DNA of 14,302 nt from Roseiflexaceae bacterium. GTDB taxonomy: Bacteria; Chloroflexota; Chloroflexia; Chloroflexales; Roseiflexaceae. The notes below the pieces were generated by a model. The model worked only from the letters and a program-made list of their open reading frames with translations. It searched no databases and was not told where the DNA came from. Both the position numbers and the translations under genes were made by a program. Position 1 is the first letter of the stretch. Each line of letters opens with the position of its first letter. Location of the stretch: positions 1-14,302 of the forward strand of contig CANHPK010000010.1 of the NCBI GenBank assembly GCA_947462525.1. The letters are read 5' to 3'. Of this stretch, positions 7,122 to 14,302 are shown in pieces.

Positions 7122-8051
7122 CTAGCGCTGCATGCGATGGTGATAATCAAGCACCCGCTGCAAATCTGCTGGCAACGGACTCGTGAAGCGCATCAGTTCG
7201 CCGGTGCGCGGATGGGTGAAGCCGAGCGCGTGTGCATGCAAAAACTGCCGCTCTAGCTTGATGCCGCTCATCTGTGCACCATAGATCTGATCACCAATGA
7301 TGGGGTGATAGATGTGTTGGCAGTGCACCCGAATTTGATGCGTCCGGCCGGTTTCGAGCATCACTTTGAGTAACGAGAGTTGGCCGATTTTTTCGATGAC
7401 TTCCCAATGGGTAATCGCCGAACGCCCACCGGCAATTACTGCCATCCGCAAGCGATCACGCGGGTGTCGTGCAATCGGCGCATCAATGGTGCCGCTGACC
7501 GCTGACATCCCGCCCGACACTAATGCAATGTACTCTTTGTGCATCGTGTGGGCCTGTTGCTGCTCTTGCAAGCCATGGAGCGCAGCATCGTTACGGGCAA
7601 CGACAAGCAATCCACTGGTGTCACGGTCAATGCGATGGACAATCCCGGGCCGCACACCGCCACCCACTACCATATCGGGGAACGCATAGAGCAACGCATT
7701 GACCAATGTCCCACGTGCATGTCCCGGTGCCGGGTGGACCACCATTCCCGCGGGTTTGTCGATGACCACGATGTCTGCATCGGCATAGACAATGGTCAGC
7801 GGGATGTTTTCGGGCACGAGCGAGGTGTCTTCGGGATCGGGGATCCGCACGCTGATACGATCACCCAATTTAAGCGGCTCGGCTGCGCGTGTCGCACTCT
7901 CGTTGCGCAAAATTGCGCCTTGTTCGATGAGCCGCTGAACGGTACTCCGGGTGAGATCGTCAATCGAAGCAGCGATGTACTTATCGAGACGTTCACCAAC
8001 GGATTCTCGATCAACTACCAATAGAATCTGGTCATCCTCAGGATTGGTCAC
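7122..8051 (-). CDS. rluD: 23S rRNA pseudouridine synthase, RluD/RluA family
   Basis: This enzyme converts uridines to pseudouridine, in RluD at helix 69 of 23S rRNA. The 309-residue protein has an N-terminal S4 RNA-binding domain (about 15-75, VGERLDKYIAASIDDLTRSTVQRLIEQG split across it). The catalytic domain holds IDKPAGMVVHP (97-107), GIVHRIDRDTSGLLVVAR (136-153) with catalytic D142, and GRTHQIRVH (235-243). The RLD motif is RID here, a conservative change. It starts with GTG at 8051, overlapping the lspA stop by 14 nt, with only a weak GAG upstream, which suggests translation coupled to lspA. The lspA-rluD pairing is common in bacteria. The RluD-versus-other-RluA assignment rests on family and context. 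Confidence 0.9.
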   Translation of the reverse strand: MTNPEDDQILLVVDRESVGERLDKYIAASIDDLTRSTVQRLIEQGAILRNESATRAAEPLKLGDRISVRIPDPEDTSLVPENIPLTIVYADADIVVIDKPAGMVVHPAPGHARGTLVNALLYAFPDMVVGGGVRPGIVHRIDRDTSGLLVVARNDAALHGLQEQQQAHTMHKEYIALVSGGMSAVSGTIDAPIARHPRDRLRMAVIAGGRSAITHWEVIEKIGQLSLLKVMLETGRTHQIRVHCQHIYHPIIGDQIYGAQMSGIKLERQFLHAHALGFTHPRTGELMRFTSPLPADLQRVLDYHHRMQR

Positions 8052-8526
8052 GGGTCAACTCGACTTCATTACGTAACGACGCGATGGCAAGCGCTATCAC
8101 ACTCACGGTGATTGCACTGTCGGCGACGTTGAAAATCCCAGGGAACCAGGTCACATGCACAAAATCCGTCACAAACCCCTGCCGCAATCGGTCAATGATA
8201 TTGCCGATTGCGCCACCGACAATCCCGCCTATGGCGAGCTTGGTCAACAGCGTATGCTGCATTTGAAAGCGATACATATACAGTGCAGCACCACTGATAC
8301 AGATATTCATTATGGTAAAAAAGTGTGGGATACCTTGAAACAATCCAAATGCCACACCGGTGTTTTTGACATACGTGAGGCGCAACCACGGCTCGATGAC
8401 GGGTATGCTCGTTCCTTCGATGGGCCCAAGGTTTGCATCAATCCATGCCTTGGTCACCCGATCAAGCACGAGCAGCACGAACATGACGATTGCAGGGATG
8501 GTCCAGATACGACGGATGTCCGACAT
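8038..8526 (-). CDS. lspA: Lipoprotein signal peptidase (signal peptidase II)
   Basis: LspA is an inner-membrane aspartyl protease that removes signal peptides from prolipoproteins after lipid attachment. The 162-residue protein has four hydrophobic segments (about 7-22, 60-85, 95-112 and 136-150). Family motifs are VKNTGVAFGLF (53-63), GGAIGNIIDRLRQGFVTDF (104-122) and FNVADSAI (132-139). The catalytic aspartates are D121 and D136; the loop between them is a few residues shorter than in E. coli. The ATG follows AGGAGG by 4 nt, and that site overlaps the stop codon region of the preceding gene (8-nt gap). Confidence 0.95.
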   Translation of the reverse strand: MSDIRRIWTIPAIVMFVLLVLDRVTKAWIDANLGPIEGTSIPVIEPWLRLTYVKNTGVAFGLFQGIPHFFTIMNICISGAALYMYRFQMQHTLLTKLAIGGIVGGAIGNIIDRLRQGFVTDFVHVTWFPGIFNVADSAITVSVIALAIASLRNEVELTRDQS

Positions 8527-8534
8527 AACGCCTC

Positions 8535-9152
8535 CTAGGCTGATTCGACAGAACGGTAGCCACCCACCGAACCGGGGCTGAACGTATCTGCAAAGGTTTG
8601 CAACAACGTATTGACCATCGCATATTCTTCTTGGATCACCCTCAGCATGTGATCATGACCGAGCCCCGTCAGCACGTCAGAAATATCACTACTGCCACGG
8701 GCGTGTATCTCGAGACAACGTAACTCCCGTGCCTCTGGAGCCTTGTATGCACGACGTACTTCGAGTGCCAAGACATCGAACCCAACATCCTCGTGGAAGA
8801 GCTTGCGCAACGACGTCTGGATGGCCGATTGCAGCGTGCGGATGAGCTCACTGTCGGTGCGCTTGTCGGCTGGCGGGACGGTAATCGTGTACTCCCACGT
8901 CAACTCGAGCGGGACACTGACCATCTGACCGGTGTGGACTTGATGGGCCGGTCCCCACACCATCGTCACTTCGACCCATGGTGGCGTATTGTGTTCGGTC
9001 AATGGATCCCCATGTTCGGGGAACAGTTCAGCGCGGAACGTACGTTCGAGGGTCGTCGGATTGACCTGCTCGGCGACATCGTGCTCGTGCAAGCCGATGA
9101 CCGACCACCCTTCTTCGAGTGCATTCGCGAGTTCTTCGTAGCTCAGTGTCAT
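8535..9152 (-). CDS. Conserved-looking hypothetical protein, first gene of the lspA operon
   Basis: I do not recognise this 205-residue protein. It is acidic and soluble, with no signal peptide or membrane segment, and a single cysteine. The first third (MTLSYEELANALEEG, then about residues 30-55) looks like a small mixed domain. About 60-155 is beta-rich with repeated polar edges (WVEVTMVWGPAH, PLELTWEYTITVPP). The end (about 160-190) is helical with LGHDHMLRVIQEEYAMVNTLL. I choose ATG 9152 because AAGGA lies 4 nt before it; an in-frame ATG at 9173 would add seven residues. A poor -10 (TAAAAT, 9197-9192, minus strand) is the only promoter hint. It sits 8 nt before lspA, so it is probably transcribed with lspA and rluD, but nothing in it points to lipoprotein processing or RNA modification. 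Confidence 0.75.
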   Translation of the reverse strand: MTLSYEELANALEEGWSVIGLHEHDVAEQVNPTTLERTFRAELFPEHGDPLTEHNTPPWVEVTMVWGPAHQVHTGQMVSVPLELTWEYTITVPPADKRTDSELIRTLQSAIQTSLRKLFHEDVGFDVLALEVRRAYKAPEARELRCLEIHARGSSDISDVLTGLGHDHMLRVIQEEYAMVNTLLQTFADTFSPGSVGGYRSVESA

Positions 9153-9271
9153 ATATTCCTTTTTGTGGTGCATGCCACCATCAGTCCTTTTATTTTACTC
9201 TATTCAACTGCATCATCACGACTTTTTTTGGTTCCTGTGTGCAAGCCCGATTCAGGCGCTCCAATGCCCTG

Positions 9272-9280
9272 TGCTATACT
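9272..9280 (+). promoter_or_regulatory. Extended -10 promoter for the HDAC-his cluster
   Basis: TG-C-TATACT is identical to the element at 4983-4991 on the other strand. Transcription would start near 9287, leaving about 22 nt before the HDAC ATG. The -35 position holds only a poor match (TTCAGG). The divergent minus-strand gene starts at 9152, so this 156-bp region serves both directions. Confidence 0.55.
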
Positions 9281-9308
9281 GAACCATTGACTCAGAGAAC
9301 ACAGACGT

Positions 9309-10340
9309 ATGCCGACGATACTCTATACATCTACACAGCACACTGCACATACACACCAACACCCCGAACACGCGGGTCGTATCGATGCCATTCTGACAGC
9401 CATCGCCGCCGATCCAACTTGTGCCGTGACCATTGCAGACATCCAGTCTGTGTCTGATGTCACCATCGAACGAGTCCATCCATCGTCACACCGTGCGTGG
9501 GTCCTCGCCCAAGCAGAAGCAGCGAATGTCGCACCCCAATTGGATGGCGACACCTATATCCTGCCTGGCACTGCAAAAGCAGCTCATATTGCGGCTTCGG
9601 GTGCATGTAACGCCGTGGACGCAATGGTGCATGGTAACCCCGCATGCGCGTTGGTTCGCCCTCCTGGTCATCACGCGACGGCAACCACTGCGATGGGATT
9701 TTGTTTCTACAACAACGTTGCAATTGCAGCCCGCCATGCACAAGCCACCCATGGATTACGTCGCATCGCGATTGTCGACATTGATGTCCACCACGGGAAC
9801 GGGACGGCCGACATTTTTGCAGCTGACCCAGACATCCTTTACATCTCGAGCCACGGTTGGCCCCTCTACCCCGGTAGTGGAGCTCGTGAACACATGGGCA
9901 CCGATGCGGGGTTTGGCAGTACGTTGAACATCCCCATGCCGGCCCAAAGCGGTGATCAGTCGTTCATGCAGGCCTATCGGGACGTCGTTGTGCCAGCACT
10001 CGACCGCTTCGTCCCCGATGCTATTTTGCTGTCGGCAGGATTCGATGCACACTGGGACGACCCGCTGGGCAATTGCCGGCTCTCGGTCGACGGCTACCTC
10101 GACATCTGTACCCTCATCAAGGATGCAGCGGTACGTTTGTGTCAGGGGCGGTGGTGTGCAGTGCTCGAAGGCGGCTATAGCCTACGAGCACTCGCTGCCT
10201 GCACGCATGGCCTGGTGCGCCTGATGGGCAATCTTCCACGCATTTCAGACCGCCTCGGGAGCAAACCGAGTGACCCACATCGAGCAGATGCGGTCATCAA
10301 CTGGCTCGTCCATAATCATCCCCTTCTCCGCACAGTCTAA
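9309..10340 (+). CDS. Histone-deacetylase-family deacetylase (HDAC/acetylpolyamine amidohydrolase type)
   Basis: Members of this zinc hydrolase family remove acetyl groups from lysine side chains, polyamines or other amides. The 343-residue protein is one full arginase/deacetylase-fold domain. Motifs: RPPGHHA (117-123) with H121/H122 as the general base pair, GFCFYNNVAIAA (130-141), IVDIDVHHGNGTADIF (155-170) with zinc ligands D159 and H161, SAGFDAHWDDPLG (242-254) with zinc ligand D246, and LEGGY (286-290) with catalytic Y290. All catalytic residues are present, so it should be active. No signal peptide. The substrate cannot be read from sequence; acetylated protein, polyamine and acetoin-related roles are all open. 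The Shine-Dalgarno sequence is weak (AGAGA). Its TAA is part of the AAGGAG site of hisH, with a 9-nt gap. Confidence 0.92.
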   Translation: MPTILYTSTQHTAHTHQHPEHAGRIDAILTAIAADPTCAVTIADIQSVSDVTIERVHPSSHRAWVLAQAEAANVAPQLDGDTYILPGTAKAAHIAASGACNAVDAMVHGNPACALVRPPGHHATATTAMGFCFYNNVAIAARHAQATHGLRRIAIVDIDVHHGNGTADIFAADPDILYISSHGWPLYPGSGAREHMGTDAGFGSTLNIPMPAQSGDQSFMQAYRDVVVPALDRFVPDAILLSAGFDAHWDDPLGNCRLSVDGYLDICTLIKDAAVRLCQGRWCAVLEGGYSLRALAACTHGLVRLMGNLPRISDRLGSKPSDPHRADAVINWLVHNHPLLRTV

Positions 10341-10349
10341 GGAGCGCGC

Positions 10350-10997
10350 ATGTCACTCGCAGTCATCGATTATGGTGCCGGTAACCTACCCAACGTTGTA
10401 CGTGCGCTTACACATATCGGGGCACCGCTGACGGTGACAAGCGACCCAACGGTAGTGGCAAACGCCACGGCAATTGTGTTGCCAGGCGTCGGCGCGACGC
10501 GCGACACCATGGAGCAACTGACCCAGCGCGGCCTCACACCGGTTATCCGCGATGCGATTCGCCGCGGTGTGCCGTTCCTCGGCATCTGTGTCGGCATGCA
10601 GGTACTGTTGACCGACAGCCTCGAATTCGGCCAACACGAATGTCTCGGTGTCATCAGCGGTACCGTACGTCGATTCCCTGCGGCAGACCTCAAAGTGCCA
10701 CAAATTGGCTGGAACGAAGTCTACGCCACGCCGGCACTGTCCAATCATCCCCTGTACGACGGTATCCCCGATGGGTCAGACTTTTACTTTGTCCACTCCT
10801 ACTACTGTGATGTCAACGACCCAGCGATCGTAGCGGGGACAACCGCGTATGGTGCGTCATTCCCCAGTATCCTGATGCGCGACACCCTCGTTGCCGCCCA
10901 GTTCCACCCCGAGAAGAGTGGTGCATTAGGCCTCCGATTTTTGCGTAACTTCGTCACCCACATAGCCCAGATCGAATGCGAGCCGACTCATGTTTGA
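10350..10997 (+). CDS. hisH: Imidazole glycerol phosphate synthase, glutaminase subunit HisH
   Basis: HisH hydrolyses glutamine and channels ammonia to HisF for the fifth step of histidine synthesis, which makes imidazole glycerol phosphate and AICAR. The 215-residue class I amidotransferase has VIDYGAGNLPNV (5-16), the oxyanion PGVGA (45-49), nucleophile C80 in FLGICVGMQ, and the H186/E188 pair in QFHPEKSG. QIGWNEV (118-124) and FVHSYY (147-152) are HisH interface segments. In GNLPNV the proline replaces the arginine usual at that point. AAGGAG precedes the ATG by 5 nt. It overlaps hisA by 8 nt. Confidence 0.97.
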   Translation: MSLAVIDYGAGNLPNVVRALTHIGAPLTVTSDPTVVANATAIVLPGVGATRDTMEQLTQRGLTPVIRDAIRRGVPFLGICVGMQVLLTDSLEFGQHECLGVISGTVRRFPAADLKVPQIGWNEVYATPALSNHPLYDGIPDGSDFYFVHSYYCDVNDPAIVAGTTAYGASFPSILMRDTLVAAQFHPEKSGALGLRFLRNFVTHIAQIECEPTHV

Positions 10998-11718
10998 ACT
11001 CTATCCTGCCATCGATATCCACGAAGGTCGATGCGTGCGACTGACCCAAGGCGATTATGCGACTGCACAGATTTATGACGAATCACCGGCGAACGCTGCC
11101 AAGCGCTGGCAATCTGCCGGTGCCACGCAGCTCCATGTCGTCGACCTCGATGGCGCAAAAGCCGGGCACCCCGTCAACACGGCAGCCATCGCAGCTATTT
11201 GTGCTGCAGTCACCATCCCGGTCCAACTCGGCGGCGGGATCCGCACCCACGACGATGTCGCAACCGTCCGTTCCCTTGGGGTACGGCGTACCATCATCGG
11301 CACCAAAGCCGTCGCTGATCCGACATTCGTGCGTGATTTGGTCGCACAACACGGCGACGCCATCATCGTCGGAGTCGATGCCCGCGATGGCTTCGTACAC
11401 ACTGCCGGTTGGTTGGCTGGCTCACAGGTCACCGCCACTGATTTGGTCGCACAAATGGCCGCGTTGGGCGTTACCCGTATCATTTACACAGACATCAGCC
11501 GAGATGGTACGATGACCGAACCAAACTATGATGCCACCTCGGCGCTCATCACCCCAAATGGACCACGCATCATCGCATCCGGTGGGGTCAGCAAAACCGC
11601 GCAACTCCTCGTTCTTGCCCGCCGCGGCATCCATGGTGCGGTGGTCGGACGAGCACTCTATACCGGCGATATCACCATACCAGCCGCGCTCCAGGCGCTT
11701 GCATCGGAGGCTCTATGA
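10990..11718 (+). CDS. hisA: Phosphoribosylformimino-AICAR ribotide isomerase HisA
   Basis: HisA isomerises ProFAR to PRFAR, the substrate of HisF/HisH. The 242-residue TIM barrel has the catalytic aspartates D9 (PAIDIHEG) and D130 (VGVDARDG). It also has VQLGGGIR (78-85), the phosphate-binding ISRDGTM (169-175) and the second phosphate loop ASGGVS. Nothing suggests a dual HisA/TrpF enzyme, but sequence alone does not exclude it. It starts inside the end of hisH, and its stop overlaps the start of the coiled-coil gene as ATGA, so translation is probably coupled along the cluster. Confidence 0.97.
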   Translation: MFELYPAIDIHEGRCVRLTQGDYATAQIYDESPANAAKRWQSAGATQLHVVDLDGAKAGHPVNTAAIAAICAAVTIPVQLGGGIRTHDDVATVRSLGVRRTIIGTKAVADPTFVRDLVAQHGDAIIVGVDARDGFVHTAGWLAGSQVTATDLVAQMAALGVTRIIYTDISRDGTMTEPNYDATSALITPNGPRIIASGGVSKTAQLLVLARRGIHGAVVGRALYTGDITIPAALQALASEAL

Positions 11719-12824
11719 GCGATTCAAATCCCAACATCAGCGAAAAATTCGCCGAAGAACGGAGCCGCAACGCCGGCCAAACGCAGATGACCCATCTGCA
11801 AAACCAAATTGATGAGCTCCGCCGGATGTTCCGTGATCAAACCCAAAAATACCAGCTCTCGGTCGAACACATCCGCAAAACCGAAAGCGAAGTCGCCGAG
11901 CTCAACAATCAATTTGCCCGGAATGCCCAAGAACTCAATCAAACGGTCGAAGGCTTTCGGCGCGAAATCACCAGCCTGCGCAAAGAATTCGCCAGCACCT
12001 TGGTCAAAATCGACGAAGGCGTGCGCCCCATTCGGGATATGCAATCCCAGATTCAAGAACTCGCCGAAGCCCGCAAAACCGACCGGGTCACGGTCGCCAG
12101 CCTGATCAATCGCCTCAACGAGAGCGAGCAGAAAATAGGGGCGCTCTTTGCGCTCGTGCGTGAGTCTGATGAACGCTACCGCAACGTGCTGTCGCGCCTC
12201 GATACGTTCCAAACAGCCGAAGACACACGGCGCGCAGAACTGCGCAAGATCCTCGAAGAAGTCCAAATCGAAAAACAACAACTCCGCCGTCAATCCGCCG
12301 AAAATCAGCAACTCGTCGCCGACAGCAAACTCCTCATCAGCGAACAGCAGAGCCGTTTGCTGCGCGTCGATGACTTCCGCTCACAAATCGACAAAGTGGT
12401 CAACGAAATCCCAGAACAACTCGTCGTTGTGTCCAACCGCATCTCTGAACTGCTACAAGAGACCAAACAAATCGAACGAACCTCGACCGAACGCTTTTTG
12501 TCGAATCAACAGCGCATCGAAGAAATTCGGCTCCAGCAGGACGAAAAAATCTCGTCGATCCAAGAAATGGAAGACCGTCAGCTCCGCCAGATCACGACCT
12601 GGATCGAACGCGTCGACAGCTATGTTCGAGACCTCGAACAACGCATCACACGCACCAGCAACCGCCTCGAAAACATGCAGCACGAGCACGTCGCCCACTT
12701 CATGGATATCGACACGCGCGAAATCGAATTACTCGGAATGCTCACCAAAAACCTGTCGAGTATGCTCGAACGTATCAAAACGGAACGTATGACACCACCT
12801 GACGCCGATGGAAAGAGCCGCTAA
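11715..12824 (+). CDS. Long coiled-coil protein of unknown function, within the his cluster
   Basis: I recognise no family. The 369-residue protein is predicted to be almost entirely alpha-helical with heptad-like repeats, rich in Gln, Glu, Arg and Leu. There is no cysteine, a single tryptophan (TTWIERV), no signal peptide and no membrane segment. About 25-110 is one coil, about 110-165 a second with SLINRLNESEQKIG, about 175-235 a Gln-rich coil, and about 240-345 a third, with PEQLVV and the DIDTREIELL element marking breaks. The ends are disordered and polar. It has a GGAGG site 4 nt before an ATG that overlaps the hisA stop, and hisF begins 2 nt after its stop, so it is a member of the cluster rather than an insertion. 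The coding sequence is richer in A and Gln codons than its neighbours, which follows from composition. A structural or scaffold role is a guess. Confidence 0.93.
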   Translation: MSDSNPNISEKFAEERSRNAGQTQMTHLQNQIDELRRMFRDQTQKYQLSVEHIRKTESEVAELNNQFARNAQELNQTVEGFRREITSLRKEFASTLVKIDEGVRPIRDMQSQIQELAEARKTDRVTVASLINRLNESEQKIGALFALVRESDERYRNVLSRLDTFQTAEDTRRAELRKILEEVQIEKQQLRRQSAENQQLVADSKLLISEQQSRLLRVDDFRSQIDKVVNEIPEQLVVVSNRISELLQETKQIERTSTERFLSNQQRIEEIRLQQDEKISSIQEMEDRQLRQITTWIERVDSYVRDLEQRITRTSNRLENMQHEHVAHFMDIDTREIELLGMLTKNLSSMLERIKTERMTPPDADGKSR

Positions 12825-12826
12825 CT

Positions 12827-13600
12827 ATGCTCAAACGTCGCATCATCCCTTGTCTCGACGTCAAAGCAGGTCGTGTCGTCAAAGGGGTATCGTTCCTCGA
12901 CCATCGCGACGCGGGTGACCCGGTGGTCCTGGCAGCCTTTTATAACGACAGTGGCGCTGATGAACTCGTCTTTTATGACATCACCGCGAGTTCTGATGAT
13001 CGCAACATAATGGTCGAGGTGGTCGAACGCACAGCCGCGCAAGTGTTCATCCCGTTGACGGTCGGCGGCGGCATCCGCACCGTCGATGACATGTATCGCA
13101 TGCTGAGGGCCGGCGCAGACAAGATTTCGATTAATACCGCGGCGGTACTCAACCCGCAACTCATCAACGACGGCGCGAAACGCTACGGCAGTCAGTGCAT
13201 CGTCCTCTCGATCGACGCTCGTCGTACCTCAGCACCCGGTGCTACGCCGACCTGGGAGGTATTCACGCATACGGGTGCTAACGCCCGTTCGACTGGTCTC
13301 GACGCGGTCGCTTGGGCGGTCCGTGGTGCAGAGCTCGGCGCGGGTGAGTTGGTTATCAACAGCATGGATGCAGATGGTACCTATGCCGGGTACGACATCG
13401 AACTCCTGAGCGCAATCACAGCCCGTGTATCCATACCAGTCATTGCGTCGGGTGGTGCCGGTACGCTCGCGCACCTCCACGCAGGCCTGATGGACGGGGG
13501 GGCCGACGCAGTCTTGGCTGCGAGTATATTCCACTTCGGGGATCACACCATCGCCGCAGCCAAAACATATCTCCGCTCACGCGGCGTCCCGATGAGGTAA
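12827..13600 (+). CDS. hisF: Imidazole glycerol phosphate synthase, cyclase subunit HisF
   Basis: HisF uses ammonia from HisH to turn PRFAR into imidazole glycerol phosphate and AICAR. The 257-residue TIM barrel has D11 in PCLDVKAGRVVKG, D130 in LSIDARR, TVGGGIRT (78-85), INSMDADGTYAGYD near 176-189, and ASGGAG in the second phosphate loop. The usual family element is TSMDRDGT; here SMDADGT replaces the arginine. There is no strong Shine-Dalgarno sequence (only a distant GGAAAGAG) and the start is 2 nt after the coiled-coil stop, which suggests coupled translation. Confidence 0.97.
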   Translation: MLKRRIIPCLDVKAGRVVKGVSFLDHRDAGDPVVLAAFYNDSGADELVFYDITASSDDRNIMVEVVERTAAQVFIPLTVGGGIRTVDDMYRMLRAGADKISINTAAVLNPQLINDGAKRYGSQCIVLSIDARRTSAPGATPTWEVFTHTGANARSTGLDAVAWAVRGAELGAGELVINSMDADGTYAGYDIELLSAITARVSIPVIASGGAGTLAHLHAGLMDGGADAVLAASIFHFGDHTIAAAKTYLRSRGVPMR

Positions 13601-13605
13601 TCACT

Positions 13606-14280
13606 ATGCAGATCACCGTTCGATATTTTGCAGCCCATCGCGACATTACAGGCATGGCCTCAGAGCGTATCGACGTAGCCGATGGTTCGACACTCGGCCA
13701 AATATGGGATGCGCTCGAAGCGCGCTACCCCGCGCTCAGTCCGTACCGCGGCCGTGTCTTGTTAGCCTGCAACGAACGCTTCGGCGATGCTGCTACCCCG
13801 GTCTCCGCAGGAGATACCGTTGCATTTATCCCTCCCGTCAGCGGGGGCTCTGGAACACCACTTTTTTGGGTGACCAGTGAGCCACTCGTCGCTACTCCCC
13901 TCGAGGCAGCAGTGGCAGCACCCGACATGGGGGCCATCGTTACCTTTGCAGGCACGGTACGAGACCACTTCGGCGAGCGCGCAACTGCCCGGCTCGAATA
14001 CGAAGCATATGTCGAGATGGCTGTCCCCGTCCTGGCTAATATTGCCGCAGAGGCCCAAACAACATTTGCAATCGGGCGTGTGGCCATCCACCATCGGATT
14101 GGAGTGCTCGAACTCGGCGAAAAAGCCGTTATCGTTGTCGTCGCCGCAGCCCATCGCGGGCCAGCCTTGGCGGCCACTGCGTGGATCATGGACCGCATCA
14201 AAGAAGTCGCCCCCATCTGGAAGAAAGAGCACTGGGCAGATGGCGCCCAAGACTGGATCGGCAACGAAAAGCAGCGGTAA
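13606..14280 (+). CDS. moaD-moaE fusion: Fused molybdopterin synthase, MoaD-MoaE
   Basis: Molybdopterin synthase turns cyclic pyranopterin monophosphate into molybdopterin; MoaD carries the sulfur as a C-terminal thiocarboxylate and MoaE binds the substrate. This 224-residue protein joins both. Residues 1-81 are a ubiquitin-like MoaD ending FIPPVSGG (G80-G81), and about 87-219 are MoaE, with GAIVTFAGTVRDH (109-121), LEYEAY (130-135), AAHRGP (181-186) and IKEVAPIWKKE (198-208) holding the conserved lysines. The linker after GG is only SGTPL. Because the MoaD Gly-Gly must be free to be thiolated, the fusion needs cleavage after G81, as described for M. tuberculosis MoaX. GAGG (13594-13597) precedes the ATG by 8 nt; hisF ends 5 nt upstream. 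No other molybdopterin gene is in the window. Confidence 0.95.
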   Translation: MQITVRYFAAHRDITGMASERIDVADGSTLGQIWDALEARYPALSPYRGRVLLACNERFGDAATPVSAGDTVAFIPPVSGGSGTPLFWVTSEPLVATPLEAAVAAPDMGAIVTFAGTVRDHFGERATARLEYEAYVEMAVPVLANIAAEAQTTFAIGRVAIHHRIGVLELGEKAVIVVVAAAHRGPALAATAWIMDRIKEVAPIWKKEHWADGAQDWIGNEKQR

Positions 14281-14285
14281 CGCAC

Positions 14286-14302
14286 AAAAACACCCCTGCC
14301 AC
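14286..14302 (+). terminator. Possible left half of a terminator after moaD-moaE (cut by the window end)
   Basis: After the stop the sequence reads A-rich, then CACCCCTGCCAC, which resembles the left arms of the hairpins at 91-128 and 3893-3926 (ACACCCC). The right arm would lie beyond the window, so this is a guess. Confidence 0.3.

Noticed and set aside
11724..12311. Minus-strand frame rich in Phe and Leu opposite the coiled-coil gene
   Set aside because: It is the antisense of Gln/Glu/Arg-rich codons; the plus-strand gene has a ribosome binding site and coupled junctions.

Overview
This is an ordinary bacterial chromosomal stretch dominated by housekeeping genes. It is moderately G+C-rich by eye, carries no mobile element, CRISPR array or phage gene, and has three main transcription blocks. 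The gene set suggests a Chloroflexota-like or other deep-branching bacterium: an RpoD-type sigma factor with a large insert, class 2 PyrD, lipoprotein signal peptidase, a fused MoaD-MoaE and a prokaryotic histone-deacetylase-family enzyme. That placement is inference and only moderately supported.

Left part (1-2100, minus strand): an RpoD-family sigma factor (164-1555) ends at a perfect 38-bp palindrome (91-128). A consensus-like promoter (1734-1763) drives it through a leader of about 170 nt. Upstream lies a tRNA-Pro(UGG) gene (1979-2055) with its own promoter and a hairpin/T-tract terminator.

Middle part: pyrD and pth form a short plus-strand pair (2188-3878). They converge on a six-gene minus-strand run that reads, from 9152 down to 3939: unknown protein, lspA, rluD, nfo (endonuclease IV), an M24 aminopeptidase, and a GHMP sugar kinase resembling HddA. 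Genes in this run overlap or are separated by at most 45 nt. The two blocks share one hairpin (3893-3926). The kinase probably also has its own extended -10 promoter.

Right part (9272-14280, plus strand): an HDAC-family deacetylase starts a tightly packed cluster with hisH, hisA, a 369-residue coiled-coil protein, hisF and a moaD-moaE fusion. HisH and HisF form imidazole glycerol phosphate synthase, and HisA makes its substrate. The coiled-coil gene sits between hisA and hisF, joined to hisA by an ATGA overlap and only 2 nt from hisF.

I found no convincing new defence or mobile system. The most unusual points are the coiled-coil gene embedded in the his cluster, the HDAC gene at its head, the MoaD-MoaE fusion that needs cleavage to expose its Gly-Gly tail, and the sigma factor with a large insert and altered region 2.3.
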